Shown here: piece by piece, positions 10,703 through 21,545 of the stretch | Numbering within the stretch: the first letter of the stretch is position 1 | How the letters are laid out: the number at the start of each line of letters is the position of its first letter | DNA from: Cupriavidus campinensis | Lineage (GTDB): Bacteria; Pseudomonadota; Gammaproteobacteria; Burkholderiales; Burkholderiaceae | Length of the DNA: 64,000 nt | Assembly: GCF_905397395.1 (NCBI RefSeq) | Contig: NZ_CAJPVH010000021.1 | Location: 27,248 to 91,247 of the forward strand | Reading direction: 5' to 3' | Notes under the pieces: model-generated | Databases searched by the model: none | What the model was told of the DNA's origin: nothing | Seen by the model: only the letters and a program-made list of their open reading frames with translations | Made by a program: the position numbers and the translations under genes

Positions 10703-11325
10703 GCCTCGGGCTCCTGTGCGGGCGGGGTGGTGGCGTCGGCTGCGGCGCCCGTGGCGGCATCCTTGTCTTCCAGCGCGGTCTTCACGGCCTGGAACAGCTC
10801 GCGGAAGTACTTGGGCGGCTTGCCCATTTCGCGTTCCTTGCGGGCATTGCGGATGATGTTGCGCACGGCCTGCACGTCCACGCTGGGGTGCTCGCCAAGG
10901 AACTTGGTCAGCATCGCGTCGTCGGCCAGCAGCAGCTCGCGCCAGCGTTCGATCAGGTGCAGCCGGGCCGTCTCGGCCTTGCTGGTGCCCTTGAAGCCTT
11001 CCAGCGCGGCGCGGATGGCGTCGACTTCGTCGTCGTCCAGCCCGCGCATGACCTTGCCGACGAACTGCATCTGGCGGCGCTTGCCTTCGTGGCTGTTGAT
11101 CTTGCGCGCGGCGTGGATGGCATCGGCCAGCGACTCGGGCATCGGCACGCGCGCCAGGCGGTCCTTGGCCAGGGCTTCGAGCTCGACGCCCAGGTCTTGC
11201 AGCGCGGTCATGTCGCGCTTGCGCTGCGACTTGCTCTTGGGCAGGTCGTCGTCCGGCTCGGGGGCAAAGCCGCCGGGGAAACGGGAATTGGAGGGGCTAC
11301 GGGTATTTCGCGTCATAGCCGGCAT
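10699..11325 (-). CDS. darP: Ribosome-associated protein DarP/YjgA (DUF615)
   Basis: A 208-residue all-helical protein of the DUF615 family, a 50S ribosomal subunit biogenesis factor in E. coli. The hallmark [10 protein letters not shown] block is near residue 30 and the helical [11 protein letters not shown] segment near the end. An Ala-rich acidic tail follows. A second possible start lies three codons in (11316). It is divergent from pmbA, a synteny common in Burkholderiaceae. Confidence 0.9.
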
Positions 11326-11373
11326 TTTATCTTGCTATGATTCCCGTTTGGACTTTTGATCACGCTTGCCCAC

Positions 11374-12753
11374 ATGGACCACCGCATGGACCAGATTGCC
11401 GACAAAACCTCGCATTTCACCTATTCCCAGGACCAGCTCAAGGCCATGGCGGCCGATGTGCTGCGCGTGGCACGCGAGCTTGGGGCGACCGACGCCGCCA
11501 CCGAGATCTCGGAGGGCAGCGGCCTGTCGGTGACGGTGCGCAAGGGCCAGGTGGAGACGATCGAGCAGAACCGCGACAAGGTGGTTGGCGTGACGGTGAT
11601 GATCGGCCAGCGGCGCGGCAACGCCAGCACGTCCGATTTCTCGCCGGCGGCGCTGCGCGCCACGGCCGAGGCCGCCTACAACATCGCCCGCTTCACCGCC
11701 GAGGACGATTGCGCCGGGCTGGCCGAGGAAGACCTGCTCGAGAAGAACCCGCAGGACCTGGACCTGTTCCATCCGTGGACGGTGGACGCCGAGGGCGCCA
11801 TCGACATCGCCCGTCGCGCCGAAGCGGCCGCGTTCGCGGTCTCGCCGAAAATCCGCAACAGCGACGGCGCGAGCGTTTCCGCGCAGCATTCGCAATTCGT
11901 GCTGGCCACCTCGCGCGGTTTCTCGGGCGGCTACCCGTATTCCCGCCATTTCATCTCGTGCGCGCCCATCGCCGGCTCGGGTGGGGGCATGCAGCGCGAC
12001 GACTGGTATTCGTCCAAGCGCTCCCCGCTGACGCTGGCCGCGCCCGAGGACATCGGCCGCTACGCCGCCGAGCGCGCGCTGGCCCGCCTGAACGCCCGCA
12101 AGCTGACCACGCGCAAGTGCCCGGTGCTGTTCGAGGCGCCGCTGGCCGCCGGCCTGCTCGGCGCGTTCGTCCAGGCCGTGTCCGGTGGCGCGCTGTATCG
12201 TAAATCGACGTTTTTGTACGACACGCTCGGCAAGGCCGTGTTCGGCCCGGACATCCAGATCCATGAAAGGCCGCACGTGCCGGGCGCGATGGGCAGCGCC
12301 CCGTTCGACGAGGAAGGCGTGCGCACGCGCGAGCGCGACGTGGTGCGCGATGGCGTGGTGGAAGGCTATTTCCTCTCCACCTACTCGGCGCGCAAGCTGG
12401 GCATGAAGACCACCGGCAACGCCGGCGGCTCGCACAACCTGACGCTGACCAGCACCCAGACCCAGCCGGGCGACGACTTCGCCGGCATGCTCAAGAAGAT
12501 GGGTACCGGCCTGCTGGTGACGGAGCTGATGGGGCAGGGCGTGAACTACGTGACGGGCGATTACTCGCGCGGCGCGTCGGGCTACTGGGTGGAAAACGGC
12601 GTAATCCAGTATCCGGTGGAAGAAATCACGATTGCCGGCAGCATGGTCGAGATGTTCAAGCAGATCGTGGCCATCGGTTCGGATGCGCTGGTGCGCGGCA
12701 CCAAGGAAACCGGCTCGATCCTGATCGAACAGATGACGATCGCCGGGAACTGA
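11374..12753 (+). CDS. pmbA: Metalloprotease PmbA (TldD/PmbA family)
   Basis: Partner of TldD in a heterodimeric protease that trims peptides such as microcin B17 and CcdA. The 459-residue length and conserved blocks (SGLSVTVRKGQVE near the N-terminus, GNAGGSHNLTL and the C-terminal GASGYWVENG) fit the family. PmbA subunits lack the zinc site of TldD. The ATG at 11374 (MDHRMDQ) is preferred. A strong terminator follows. A PmbA gene in a window that also holds secreted peptides is probably coincidental, as pmbA is a core gene. Confidence 0.93.
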   Translation: MDHRMDQIADKTSHFTYSQDQLKAMAADVLRVARELGATDAATEISEGSGLSVTVRKGQVETIEQNRDKVVGVTVMIGQRRGNASTSDFSPAALRATAEAAYNIARFTAEDDCAGLAEEDLLEKNPQDLDLFHPWTVDAEGAIDIARRAEAAAFAVSPKIRNSDGASVSAQHSQFVLATSRGFSGGYPYSRHFISCAPIAGSGGGMQRDDWYSSKRSPLTLAAPEDIGRYAAERALARLNARKLTTRKCPVLFEAPLAAGLLGAFVQAVSGGALYRKSTFLYDTLGKAVFGPDIQIHERPHVPGAMGSAPFDEEGVRTRERDVVRDGVVEGYFLSTYSARKLGMKTTGNAGGSHNLTLTSTQTQPGDDFAGMLKKMGTGLLVTELMGQGVNYVTGDYSRGASGYWVENGVIQYPVEEITIAGSMVEMFKQIVAIGSDALVRGTKETGSILIEQMTIAGN

Positions 12754-12776
12754 CAGGCTGGGGCGCCATCGCCCAA

Positions 12777-12811
12777 TGAAAAACGGCAGGGTTTGAACCC
12801 TGCCGTTTTTT
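12777..12811. terminator. Bidirectional intrinsic terminator between pmbA and folA
   Basis: An AACGGCAGGG/CCCTGCCGTT stem lies between an A-run and a run of seven T, serving both convergent units. Confidence 0.9.
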
Positions 12812-12825
12812 TATGCCGCCTCGGC

Positions 12826-13326
12826 TTACTCTTCGCCGGAAGGTGGCCGCTCGTATGTCACGAACGCGTAGTCGAACTGGTTGGCCTCGGAATGATGCGT
12901 CTCGCGGGCCAGTTCGATCCAGCGGGTGCGGTCCACGGCCGGGAAGAAGGCGTCGCCCGGCACATCGGCGTCGATCTCGGTGACGATCAGCCGGTCCGCG
13001 CTGGGCAGCGCCTCGGCGTAGAGCTGCGCGCCGCCAATCAGGAAGACCTGCTCCACGCCCACGCAGAGCCGCTGGGCGTCTTCGAGCGATGCCACCACCT
13101 CGGCGCCTTCCAGCTTCAGGTCCCGGTTGCGGCTCACCACGATATTACGGCGCCCCGGCAGCGGCCGGCCGATGGAATCCCACGTCTTGCGGCCCATGAC
13201 GACCGGCGCGCCCATCGTCGTGCGCTTGAAATGCTGGAGGTCTTCCGGCAGGCGCCACGGCAGCGTGTTGTCACGGCCGATGGTGCCGTTGCGCGCCCGG
13301 GCGACGATCAGGGTCAGCAGCGTCAT
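12826..13326 (-). CDS. folA: Dihydrofolate reductase
   Basis: Reduces dihydrofolate to tetrahydrofolate with NADPH. Visible features are the N-terminal strand [14 protein letters not shown], the [12 protein letters not shown] substrate loop with the catalytic acidic residue, and [16 protein letters not shown] for NADPH binding. The 166-residue length is normal. Its ATG overlaps the thyA stop by four bases, so thyA-folA is a coupled operon, consistent with thymidylate synthase producing the dihydrofolate that FolA recycles. Confidence 0.96.
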   Translation of the reverse strand: MTLLTLIVARARNGTIGRDNTLPWRLPEDLQHFKRTTMGAPVVMGRKTWDSIGRPLPGRRNIVVSRNRDLKLEGAEVVASLEDAQRLCVGVEQVFLIGGAQLYAEALPSADRLIVTEIDADVPGDAFFPAVDRTRWIELARETHHSEANQFDYAFVTYERPPSGEE

Positions 13327-14117
13327 ACGGCCACCGGCGCCTTGATCGCGGGGTGCGATTCGTAACCCACCAGCGCGAAATCCTCGTACTTGTAGTCGAA
13401 GATGCTGTCCGGCTTGCGCAGGATCTGGAGCGTCGGCAGCGTCATCGGCGCGCGCGCGAGCTGGGTTTCCACCTGCTCGAAATGATTGTTATAGATATGG
13501 CAGTCGCCGCCGGTCCAGACGAAGTCGCCCACGGTCAGGCCGGCCTGCTGCGCGATCATGTGCGTCAGCAGCGCGTAGCTGGCGATGTTGAACGGCACGC
13601 CGAGGAAAATGTCGGCGCTGCGCTGGTAGAGCTGGCAGGACAGCTTGCCATCGGCCACGTAGAACTGGAAGAACGCGTGGCAGGGCGGCAGCTTCATCTG
13701 CGGGATTTCGCCCACGTTCCAGGCCGAGACGATCAGGCGGCGCGAGTCCGGGTTGTTGCGGATCTGCTGCATCAGGTCGGCAATCTGGTCCACGTGGCGG
13801 CCGTCCGGTGTCGGCCAGGCGCGCCACTGGTAGCCGTAGATCGGGCCGAGTTCGCCATTCTGGTCAGCCCACTCGTCCCAGATCGACACGCCGTGTTCCT
13901 TCAGGTAGGCGATGTTGGTCGAGCCCTGGAGGAACCACAGCAGTTCGTGGATGATGGACTTCAGGTGCAGCTTCTTGGTGGTGACCACCGGGAAGCCCTC
14001 GTTCAGGTCGAAGCGCATCTGGTAGCCGAACACCGAACGGGTGCCCGTGCCGGTGCGGTCGGCCTTGTCGGTGCCATGCTCGTAAACATGGCGCATGAAG
14101 TCGAGATACTGTTTCAT
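13323..14117 (-). CDS. thyA: Thymidylate synthase
   Basis: Methylates dUMP to dTMP using methylenetetrahydrofolate. The 264-residue protein starts [15 protein letters not shown] as in other ThyA enzymes. The catalytic Cys is in [12 protein letters not shown] and the folate/dUMP site in [17 protein letters not shown]. The start at 14117 removes a 24-residue upstream extension not seen in the family. First gene of the thyA-folA operon. Confidence 0.97.
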   Translation of the reverse strand: MKQYLDFMRHVYEHGTDKADRTGTGTRSVFGYQMRFDLNEGFPVVTTKKLHLKSIIHELLWFLQGSTNIAYLKEHGVSIWDEWADQNGELGPIYGYQWRAWPTPDGRHVDQIADLMQQIRNNPDSRRLIVSAWNVGEIPQMKLPPCHAFFQFYVADGKLSCQLYQRSADIFLGVPFNIASYALLTHMIAQQAGLTVGDFVWTGGDCHIYNNHFEQVETQLARAPMTLPTLQILRKPDSIFDYKYEDFALVGYESHPAIKAPVAV

Positions 14118-14193
14118 CGGCTTGGAAGCGAGGGCGGGGAGAAAGTGATGTCGGCGCCTTGGGGCGCCAAGCGGGGATTTTACCCGCAATCCG

Positions 14194-14228
14194 AAAAGCA
14201 GAAGACCGCCCGGAGGCGGTCTTCTGCT
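14194..14228 (-). terminator. Intrinsic terminator downstream of terC
   Basis: On the minus strand a 14-base stem (AGCAGAAGACCGCC paired with its complement, loop of four) is followed by TTTT, after the terC stop at 14272. Confidence 0.85.
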
Positions 14229-14271
14229 GCGCCGCGGCAGGGGGCTGCCGCGGGCCGGGGTCTGACTGATG

Positions 14272-14976
14272 TCAGTGGCTTTCGGCCGGAGTCGTGCGCA
14301 CGCGACGCTTCTGCGTCAGGTAGCCCGCGCCCAGCACGCCGCCGATGATCAGCACATAGAGGCCAAGCTGCACGACCGAATGCGTCTCGAAGAACGTCTT
14401 GATCAGCGGCTCCTTGACGATCATGTGCACGGCCGTGAAGGCCAGCACGCCGGCGCCCACGTAGATGATGACCGGGAAGCGCGACATCAGCTTCAGCACC
14501 AGCGTCGAGCCCCAGACCACGATCGGGATGCTGATCAGCAGGCCCAGCACCACCAGCAGGAAGCTGCCGTGCGCGGCGCCGGCCACAGCCAGCACGTTGT
14601 CCACGCCCATCACCGCATCCGCGATGATGATGGTCTTCATCGCACCCATCAGCGTGGTCGCGCCGCCGCCGTGCTCGTCGCCATCTTCCTCGGCGGCCAG
14701 CAGCTTGTAGGCAATCCAGACCAGCGCCAGGCCACCTACCAGCATCAGGCCAGGGATCTTGAGCAGCCAGACCACGCCGATGGTCATGGCCGAACGGACC
14801 ACCACGGCGCCGACGGTACCCCAGACAATGGCCTTCTTCTGCAGATGCGGCGGCAGGTTGCGCGCCGCCAGGGCGATCACGATGGCATTGTCCCCGGCCA
14901 GCACCAGGTCAATGACGACGATGGACAGCAGCGCCGTCAGGAACTGCATCGTGAACAAATCGGTAAACCACTCCAT
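14272..14976 (-). CDS. TerC/YjbE-family membrane protein, probable manganese exporter
   Basis: A 234-residue TerC-family integral membrane protein with about seven hydrophobic segments. Two acidic membrane motifs are present, [11 protein letters not shown] near residue 22 and [12 protein letters not shown] near residue 118, the repeated metal-site signature of the family. Several TerC proteins export manganese or load exported metalloenzymes. The manganese-type riboswitch in its leader strongly supports Mn(II) export. GAGGAGAG lies just upstream of the ATG. Not a tellurite-resistance gene by context. Confidence 0.88.
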   Translation of the reverse strand: MEWFTDLFTMQFLTALLSIVVIDLVLAGDNAIVIALAARNLPPHLQKKAIVWGTVGAVVVRSAMTIGVVWLLKIPGLMLVGGLALVWIAYKLLAAEEDGDEHGGGATTLMGAMKTIIIADAVMGVDNVLAVAGAAHGSFLLVVLGLLISIPIVVWGSTLVLKLMSRFPVIIYVGAGVLAFTAVHMIVKEPLIKTFFETHSVVQLGLYVLIIGGVLGAGYLTQKRRVRTTPAESH

Positions 14977-15069
14977 GAACTCTCCTCGGGTACGAACGAA
15001 TAGCTGCAGGCCAATTTGGCCCGCAAGGGTTTTTGTTCACCTGAGATCACGGAGCATGGGAGTTGAAAA

Positions 15070-15225
15070 CGCCTTTGCAACGTGAAACCAGGTTGCAAAG
15101 GTCTTGCTCGACACACAGGCGCGGAATGCGCGCCAGGGTCAGCACAACCGGAGACGGGTCGCGTCTCGGAATGACGATTGTGCTAAGGGCAATGGCCCCC
15201 AAGCTACTCCCCTTTGAAGGGGCGC
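15070..15225 (-). ncRNA. yybP-ykoY-type manganese riboswitch in the terC leader
   Basis: Reading the minus strand, the 5' block is CCCCTTCAAAGGGGAGTAGC and the 3' block is GAGCAAGACCTTTGC followed by a complementary GCAAAGGC arm. GGGGAGTAG and the AGACCTTTGC loop are the two conserved manganese-binding loops of the yybP-ykoY class. The aptamer sits between a TATAAT box and the terC start, about 95 bases from the ATG. Boundaries are approximate. Confidence 0.85.
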
Positions 15226-15261
15226 GTCCGCAGATTCTGCGCAGCGGTCGCGCTGGGCGGG

Positions 15262-15267
15262 ATTATA
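15262..15267 (-). promoter_or_regulatory. -10 element for the terC transcript
   Basis: A perfect TATAAT on the minus strand lies about 35 bases upstream of the riboswitch aptamer. The -35 is poorly conserved. Confidence 0.6.
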
Positions 15268-15539
15268 AGCGAAATGCGAGAAAAAATGTTGCGCAGCCTA
15301 CATGCCATTTGAATGTATCTAACATGAGGCGTTTGGGTGGAGATGTAGACATTGTCAGCGGATGTAAGTCGATGCAAAGCATCCTGCACGCATATCGATA
15401 TGCACCTATCCTATTGGGATCGGCTTCGGCCGGTGCGCGCCGGACTGCACAGGCGCGGACTCCGAAGGCGGTCGCCTGGCGCCAGCCATGGCGGTTTTGA
15501 GGGATTCACGTAGTGCCCCATCGACAACAAGGAAGCGTC

Positions 15540-16625
15540 ATGCCGGCTGTTACGACACCACTGAACCCAACCCGACCTCTCTCCAAAGCCAATCACAACC
15601 ACCACGCCCCCACCTTCGCCCCCGAGCCGTCCCCGGCCATCGTCAATGGCCATGGCCATGGCCATGCCGCGGCGCTCCAGCCCGAATTCGTCCAGCAGTA
15701 CCACGAGGACAGCGGCGCACTGCGCGCCGAGATCGTCGCTGGCCTGACCCGGCATCCGGCCAGCATCAGTCCGAAGTTCTTCTACGATGTGCTCGGTTCC
15801 CGGTTGTTCGAGGCGATTACCGACCTCCCCGAGTACTACCCCACGCGCACCGAGGCATCGATCTTTGCCAGCGCGGCGCCCGCCATTGCGGCGCGCGCCG
15901 GCAGCGGCTGCGTGCTGATCGACCTGGGCGCCGGCAACTGCGAAAAGGCCGCGCGGCTGTTCCCCAGCCTCCAGCCGTCGCAGTACGTGGCGCTCGATAT
16001 TTCCGTGGAGTTCCTGCGCGGCACGCTGACCGGCCTGCAACAGCAGAATCCGCAGATTCCGATGCTGGGGCTGGGCGCGGACCTCTGCGGCCCGCTCGAC
16101 CTGCCCAGCGGCGTCCGGCGTGGCCGGCGGCTGTTCTTCTACCCGGGCTCCAGCATCGGCAATTTCGCCCCGATCGAGGCGCTCGCGCTGCTCCAGCGCC
16201 TGCGTGCGGCGGCCGGGCGCGGCGACGGCGTGCTGATCGGCGTGGATCTGTTCAAGGATTCTGCGACGCTGGTGTCGGCCTATGACGATGCCCTGGGCGT
16301 GACCGCCGCGTTCAACCGCAACGTGCTGCGCAACCTGAACCGTATCGTCGGCAGCGACTTCGCGCTCGATGACTGGCGCCATGCGGCCAGCTTCGACGCC
16401 CGGTCCTCGCGCGTGCAGATGCATCTGCAAGCCACGCGCGACGTGACCGTGCGCTGGGCCGATGGAGAGCGGCGCTTCGCGGCCGGGGAGCAGATCCATA
16501 CGGAGGATTCCTATAAGTATCGTCCGGAGGACTTCTCGATCCTGCTCGAGTCGGCCGGCTTCACCGATCCGGTCTGCTGGACTGATCCGAACGGCTGGTT
16601 CGCGGTGTTCCACGCGCGCGGCTGA
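15540..16625 (+). CDS. egtD: L-histidine N-alpha-methyltransferase
   Basis: Trimethylates histidine to hercynine with SAM, the first step of ergothioneine synthesis. The SAM site LIDLGAGNCEKA is near residue 130 and the histidine pocket block FFYPGSSIGNF near residue 200, both EgtD hallmarks. AAGGAAG precedes the ATG at 15540, which is preferred over the in-frame ATG nine codons upstream. A His-rich low-complexity segment (GHGHGHA) sits near residue 40. EgtB follows on the same strand 142 bases later. Confidence 0.93.
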   Translation: MPAVTTPLNPTRPLSKANHNHHAPTFAPEPSPAIVNGHGHGHAAALQPEFVQQYHEDSGALRAEIVAGLTRHPASISPKFFYDVLGSRLFEAITDLPEYYPTRTEASIFASAAPAIAARAGSGCVLIDLGAGNCEKAARLFPSLQPSQYVALDISVEFLRGTLTGLQQQNPQIPMLGLGADLCGPLDLPSGVRRGRRLFFYPGSSIGNFAPIEALALLQRLRAAAGRGDGVLIGVDLFKDSATLVSAYDDALGVTAAFNRNVLRNLNRIVGSDFALDDWRHAASFDARSSRVQMHLQATRDVTVRWADGERRFAAGEQIHTEDSYKYRPEDFSILLESAGFTDPVCWTDPNGWFAVFHARG

Positions 16626-16767
16626 CCGTCGCGGCGGCGGTTGCCGAAGAAGCCGCAGACCAAGCAGGGGATTGAATGCCCGGGGAGGGGCCATCGACGC
16701 GCCAGTGTCATAATGCGCGCAGCCGGTGGCCCCGGCATCCCTTTCACCTTCTGTCACGGATCTGTCG

Positions 16768-18024
16768 ATGAGCGGCTTCTCCATGCTTCCCGATCTTCAC
16801 TTCACTGGCGGCAAGGCGACGTGGGCTGACGCGCGCCGGCTGCCGCGCGAAGGGCTGGCGCAGGCGCTGGTGGAGTCGCGCAACCGCACGCTGGCGTGGC
16901 TGGCGGCGTTCGGCCAGACCCGCAAGGGTTGGATGGTCACGCGTCAATACGACTGCAATCCGCCATTGTGGACACTCGGTCACATTGCCTGGCATGCCGA
17001 ATGGTGGTGCCTGCGTGGCGTGCGCCACCTCGAGCGGGGTGGGGTGCGGCTGCCGGTGGCTAGCGAGCCGTCGCTGCTCGATGGCGCCGACGAATGGTTC
17101 GACCCGGACCGCATCGGCCCGGACGAGCGCTGGGAAATCGTGCTGCCCGATGTCGCGCGCGTGAAGCAGTACGCCACGCAGGTGCTGGACGGCCTGCTGC
17201 GCCGCATCGCGCTGCTGCCCGACGACGAAGACGCCACGCTTTATCCGTTTCGCCGGGCGCTGTTCCATGAGGATGCCCAGGGCGAGACCATCGCCGCGCT
17301 GCTCCAGGCGCTGGGCATGGCGCCGGCCGAGCCGGCCGCCGTGGGCCCGTCGATCTCGGTCTCGCATAACGGCACGCTGCACTTCCCGGGCGGCCGCTTC
17401 ACGCAGGGCTGGCATGACGCGGACGGCCTCGCACTCCCAGACGAGCTGCCGGCCCAGCAGACCTATGTGCCTGCATTCGACATGGACGCCGCGCTGGTCA
17501 CCAATGCGCAATTCCTGGAATTTGTCGAAGACCACGGCTACGAGCACCCTTCGTGGTGGTCGGCGGCGGGGCGGCAGTGGCTGATGACGCAGGAACGCTC
17601 GGCGCCGCGTTACTGGTCGCGCCACGCGGTGACGCGGGCGTGGATGGTGTCGCGCTTCGGCGCGGAGCGCACGCTCAACCCCGACGAACCAGTGCGTCAC
17701 GTCACGCTGTTCGAGGCGCAGGCGTGGTGCGTCTGGGCCGGCCGGCGTCTGCCGCAGGAAGTGGAGTGGGAGCTGGCGGCCACGCAGAATCGCGGCCTGC
17801 AATGGGGGGCGCTGCGCGAGTGGACGGCCACGCCCTACGAGCCCTACGCGGGCTTCGTGGCGCAGCCGGCCGATCTGGAACTGGTGGGCCGCTTCGGCAC
17901 GCACCAGGCCGTGCGCGGCGTCTCGTTCGCGAGCCCGGCGCGCCAGCGCCATACCCGGGCGCGCATGGCGCTGCTGCCCGAGGACGACGTCTCGTTCGTC
18001 GGCTTCCGGTCCTGCGCGGTCTAG
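16768..18024 (+). CDS. egtB: EgtB-type sulfoxide synthase (DinB plus FGE-sulfatase fold)
   Basis: Iron-dependent enzyme that joins hercynine to a thiol in ergothioneine synthesis. The N-terminal DinB-like domain has the iron motif HIAWHAE (H72, H76, E78). The C-terminal half is an FGE-sulfatase fold (LPQEVEWELA, then RGVSFASPARQRHTRARM near the end). At 418 residues it is slightly shorter than typical EgtB. The neighbouring egtD supports ergothioneine. The related selenoneine synthase SenA has the same architecture and is an alternative; no senB or senC gene is adjacent. Confidence 0.85.
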   Translation: MSGFSMLPDLHFTGGKATWADARRLPREGLAQALVESRNRTLAWLAAFGQTRKGWMVTRQYDCNPPLWTLGHIAWHAEWWCLRGVRHLERGGVRLPVASEPSLLDGADEWFDPDRIGPDERWEIVLPDVARVKQYATQVLDGLLRRIALLPDDEDATLYPFRRALFHEDAQGETIAALLQALGMAPAEPAAVGPSISVSHNGTLHFPGGRFTQGWHDADGLALPDELPAQQTYVPAFDMDAALVTNAQFLEFVEDHGYEHPSWWSAAGRQWLMTQERSAPRYWSRHAVTRAWMVSRFGAERTLNPDEPVRHVTLFEAQAWCVWAGRRLPQEVEWELAATQNRGLQWGALREWTATPYEPYAGFVAQPADLELVGRFGTHQAVRGVSFASPARQRHTRARMALLPEDDVSFVGFRSCAV

Positions 18025-18058
18025 GCCCCGACGTCGATTTCATCGCACGCAGGCAATA

Positions 18059-18083
18059 AAAAACGGCACCCTGGGGTGCCGTT
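18059..18083. terminator. Terminator between egtB and the second rhlE gene
   Basis: An AACGGCACCC/GGGTGCCGTT stem with a two-base loop follows an A-run, which gives a good T-run for the minus strand gene and a weaker one for egtB. Confidence 0.75.
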
Positions 18084-18121
18084 CTTCATGGATCGCAGCG
18101 ACCGGTCACCCGGTCACCCGA

Positions 18122-20038
<1,917 letters not shown>

Positions 20039-20418
20039 GTCGTGCTTATTAAATATGCATGGCACCCCCGCGGTCATGCGCAAAGGGGTGGGCGCAGTGC
20101 AAAGTCTTAAAAAAGGCTTCGGCGCCAATCGGTAGGCCGTTCGACAGACTCAGCTGGCAACACGGCGGCAGGCAGGGCGGGCGGCTGGTTCTAAATAAAC
20201 CGGCTACTAATCCCTGGCAGGCAAACAGCGCAGGCAAACAGGCTGTTCATCAGGATCGGAGACGAGGCGACGTCTGGTGAGCGGTGCGTTCTGGCCAACA
20301 CCTGTCACGGAACATCTGGAGGACAGAGGCGGGGTGCAGAGCTTGGGAGGTAGCGGGTACGCCATGGCCGGATTGCCGGGCGTGTTGCGAAACTCACAGT
20401 GCGAAACTCACGGCGCGG

Positions 20419-20424
20419 AGTATA
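20419..20424 (-). promoter_or_regulatory. -10 element, probable promoter of the second rhlE gene
   Basis: TATACT on the minus strand lies 380 bases upstream of the start codon. An AT-rich stretch precedes it but no clear -35 is present. A direct repeat of TGCGAAACTCAC lies just downstream of it. Confidence 0.45.
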
Positions 20425-20526
20425 GCAGAACAATTAAATTTTTGTTGCAGTGCGAAACGTAACGAGATGTGTCGCGCACATCGGCATCGTCGCAATCCTC
20501 CTGCGCCACTTGCGAATGCTTCTCGC

Positions 20527-20554
20527 TTGAAAGCGGGGGCGTCCTGCCTATACT
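20527..20554 (+). promoter_or_regulatory. Sigma-70 promoter of a candidate non-coding RNA
   Basis: TTGAAA and TATACT are separated by 16 bases. No open reading frame with coding character starts downstream on this strand before a strong terminator at 20808-20841. Confidence 0.65.
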
Positions 20555-20560
20555 CAGAGC

Positions 20561-20841
20561 GCGAGCAATCCATGCCCGCATGGGGCGGACACCCATCGTT
20601 CCCGATGACTCGCCTTCGGCAAGGTTAGCTTGCCGCTCGCCCCCGGCATTGCGGTCATTGATGCCACTGCCAGGTTTTCTTCGACTATCCGGGTGGTCCG
20701 GATGGACGTCCGCGTCATGGGCGGAACCATGGGAAAACATGCTTGGCACAGGAATGACCGGAATTCGCCGGCGACGTTGACCCAGGTGGTCCGGGCCCGT
20801 CCGCAACCAAAGCCCGCCAGTTGTCTGGCGGGCTTTTCTTT
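20561..20841 (+). ncRNA. Candidate small non-coding RNA, about 280 nt
   Basis: This stretch is bounded by a good sigma-70 promoter and an intrinsic terminator and does not look coding in any frame. It lacks the signatures of tmRNA, RNase P RNA or SRP RNA that I can recognise. Several local stems are visible, such as the GCCTTCGGC region near 20615. It sits between the rhlE leader and the peptide cluster. Identity is unknown. Confidence 0.45.
20808..20841. terminator. Strong intrinsic terminator
   Basis: AGCCCGCCAG/CTGGCGGGCT stem with a TTGT loop followed by TTTCTTT on the plus strand. On the minus strand it lies 40 bases after the peptide 1 stop and may also end that transcript. Confidence 0.85.
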
Positions 20842-20881
20842 GCTGCGACGGTACTGCTTTGTTTGCCGGGGCGTATCGCGC

Positions 20882-21109
20882 CTATTTGCGCGGCAGCTTG
20901 CCGGTCACCCGTTCCTGCCCTGCATGCTGTCCGGATGCCTCGGGCTTGCCCGGGAAGCCTTCCGGATACTGGATCAGGCGCGCCTGCGCACGGCGGTGGG
21001 CCTGCCAGTGGCGGCCGCCTCCGGTGCGGGCACCGCCCGTGATGGCGCTCATGGCCTCGCGGTCGAGGTCCATGTTCTCCGTCAAATCCTTGATGACGAT
21101 CACTGCCAT
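20882..21109 (-). CDS. Gly-Gly leader peptide 1 (cationic core)
   Basis: A 75-residue precursor with a 26-residue leader sharing the cluster pattern: D8-L9, L15-D16, M20, I23, G25-G26. Relative to the cleavage site this places hydrophobic residues at -4, -7 and -12, the arrangement recognised by C39 peptidases. The predicted core of 49 residues is strongly basic and rich in Gly, Arg, Gln and Lys and lacks the Asn/Gln motif of the other four. GGAGAA lies upstream of the ATG. It is probably the third gene of the peptide 3-2-1 transcript. Mature function unknown. Confidence 0.7.
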   Translation of the reverse strand: MAVIVIKDLTENMDLDREAMSAITGGARTGGGRHWQAHRRAQARLIQYPEGFPGKPEASGQHAGQERVTGKLPRK

Positions 21110-21201
21110 GGCGTTCTCCAGCTTTTGGGCCTGGCCATGGCCGGTCTGTTTGGGGCCGGCCGGGCGGCGCCGGGGCAGGCGCGGGCCCGATTCAGTATAG
21201 G

Positions 21202-21234
21202 CCAGCGGTGCCGCCGTGGCGGCACCGCCACTGG
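21202..21234 (-). other. Hairpin between peptide 2 and peptide 1 genes
   Basis: CGGTGCCGCC and GGCGGCACCG form a perfect ten-base stem with a two-base loop. No T-run follows on either strand, so it is more likely an RNA-processing or stability element than a terminator. Confidence 0.5.
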
Positions 21235-21242
21235 GGGGGCGG

Positions 21243-21515
21243 TCAGGCCGCCGCCCAGTTGCCGCCCCACTGCGACGGGTTGACGCCGAGCTTGATGTTG
21301 CCCAGGTCCACGCCGACCAGCGTGTTGTTGTTGAACGCAGCCACGTTCACCTGCTGCAGCTGCTGCACGCTTTGGTTGATGTTGATGTTGACGTTGGCCA
21401 GCGGGCCCATGTTGCCGGCCTTGGCGAGCCAGCTGTTGCCGCCACGGATGGCGCACAGTGATTTGCGGTCGAGTTCCTTGCTGGCGGCAAGGTCGCGCAC
21501 GATGATCGAAGACAT
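21243..21515 (-). CDS. Gly-Gly leader peptide 2 (Asn/Gln-rich core)
   Basis: A 90-residue precursor with the shared 26-residue leader (D8-L9, L15-D16, L20, I23, G25-G26). The predicted 64-residue core is rich in Asn, Gln and Val with alternating polar and hydrophobic residues (NVNININQSVQQLQQVNV), suggesting beta-strand or fibre-forming tendency. This is inference from composition. AAGGAG precedes the ATG. The gene begins 30 bases after the peptide 3 stop and is thus likely cotranscribed from the sigma-54 promoter at 21902. Confidence 0.8.
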   Translation of the reverse strand: MSSIIVRDLAASKELDRKSLCAIRGGNSWLAKAGNMGPLANVNININQSVQQLQQVNVAAFNNNTLVGVDLGNIKLGVNPSQWGGNWAAA

Positions 21516-21545
21516 GATGGACTCCTTGATCCGGAACCGTTGGGT

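Noticed and set aside
11374..12753. PmbA as the maturation protease of the peptides
   Set aside because: pmbA is a core gene next to yjgA in this lineage and lies 9 kb from the cluster; the C39 domain already explains leader removal.
20561..20841. tmRNA, RNase P or SRP RNA
   Set aside because: None of the conserved blocks of those RNAs can be found in the stretch.
21243..21515. Peptides as nitrile-hydratase-leader or Nif11 RiPP precursors
   Set aside because: Leaders are only 26 residues and lack those domains; no lanthipeptide, radical SAM or YcaO modification gene is nearby.
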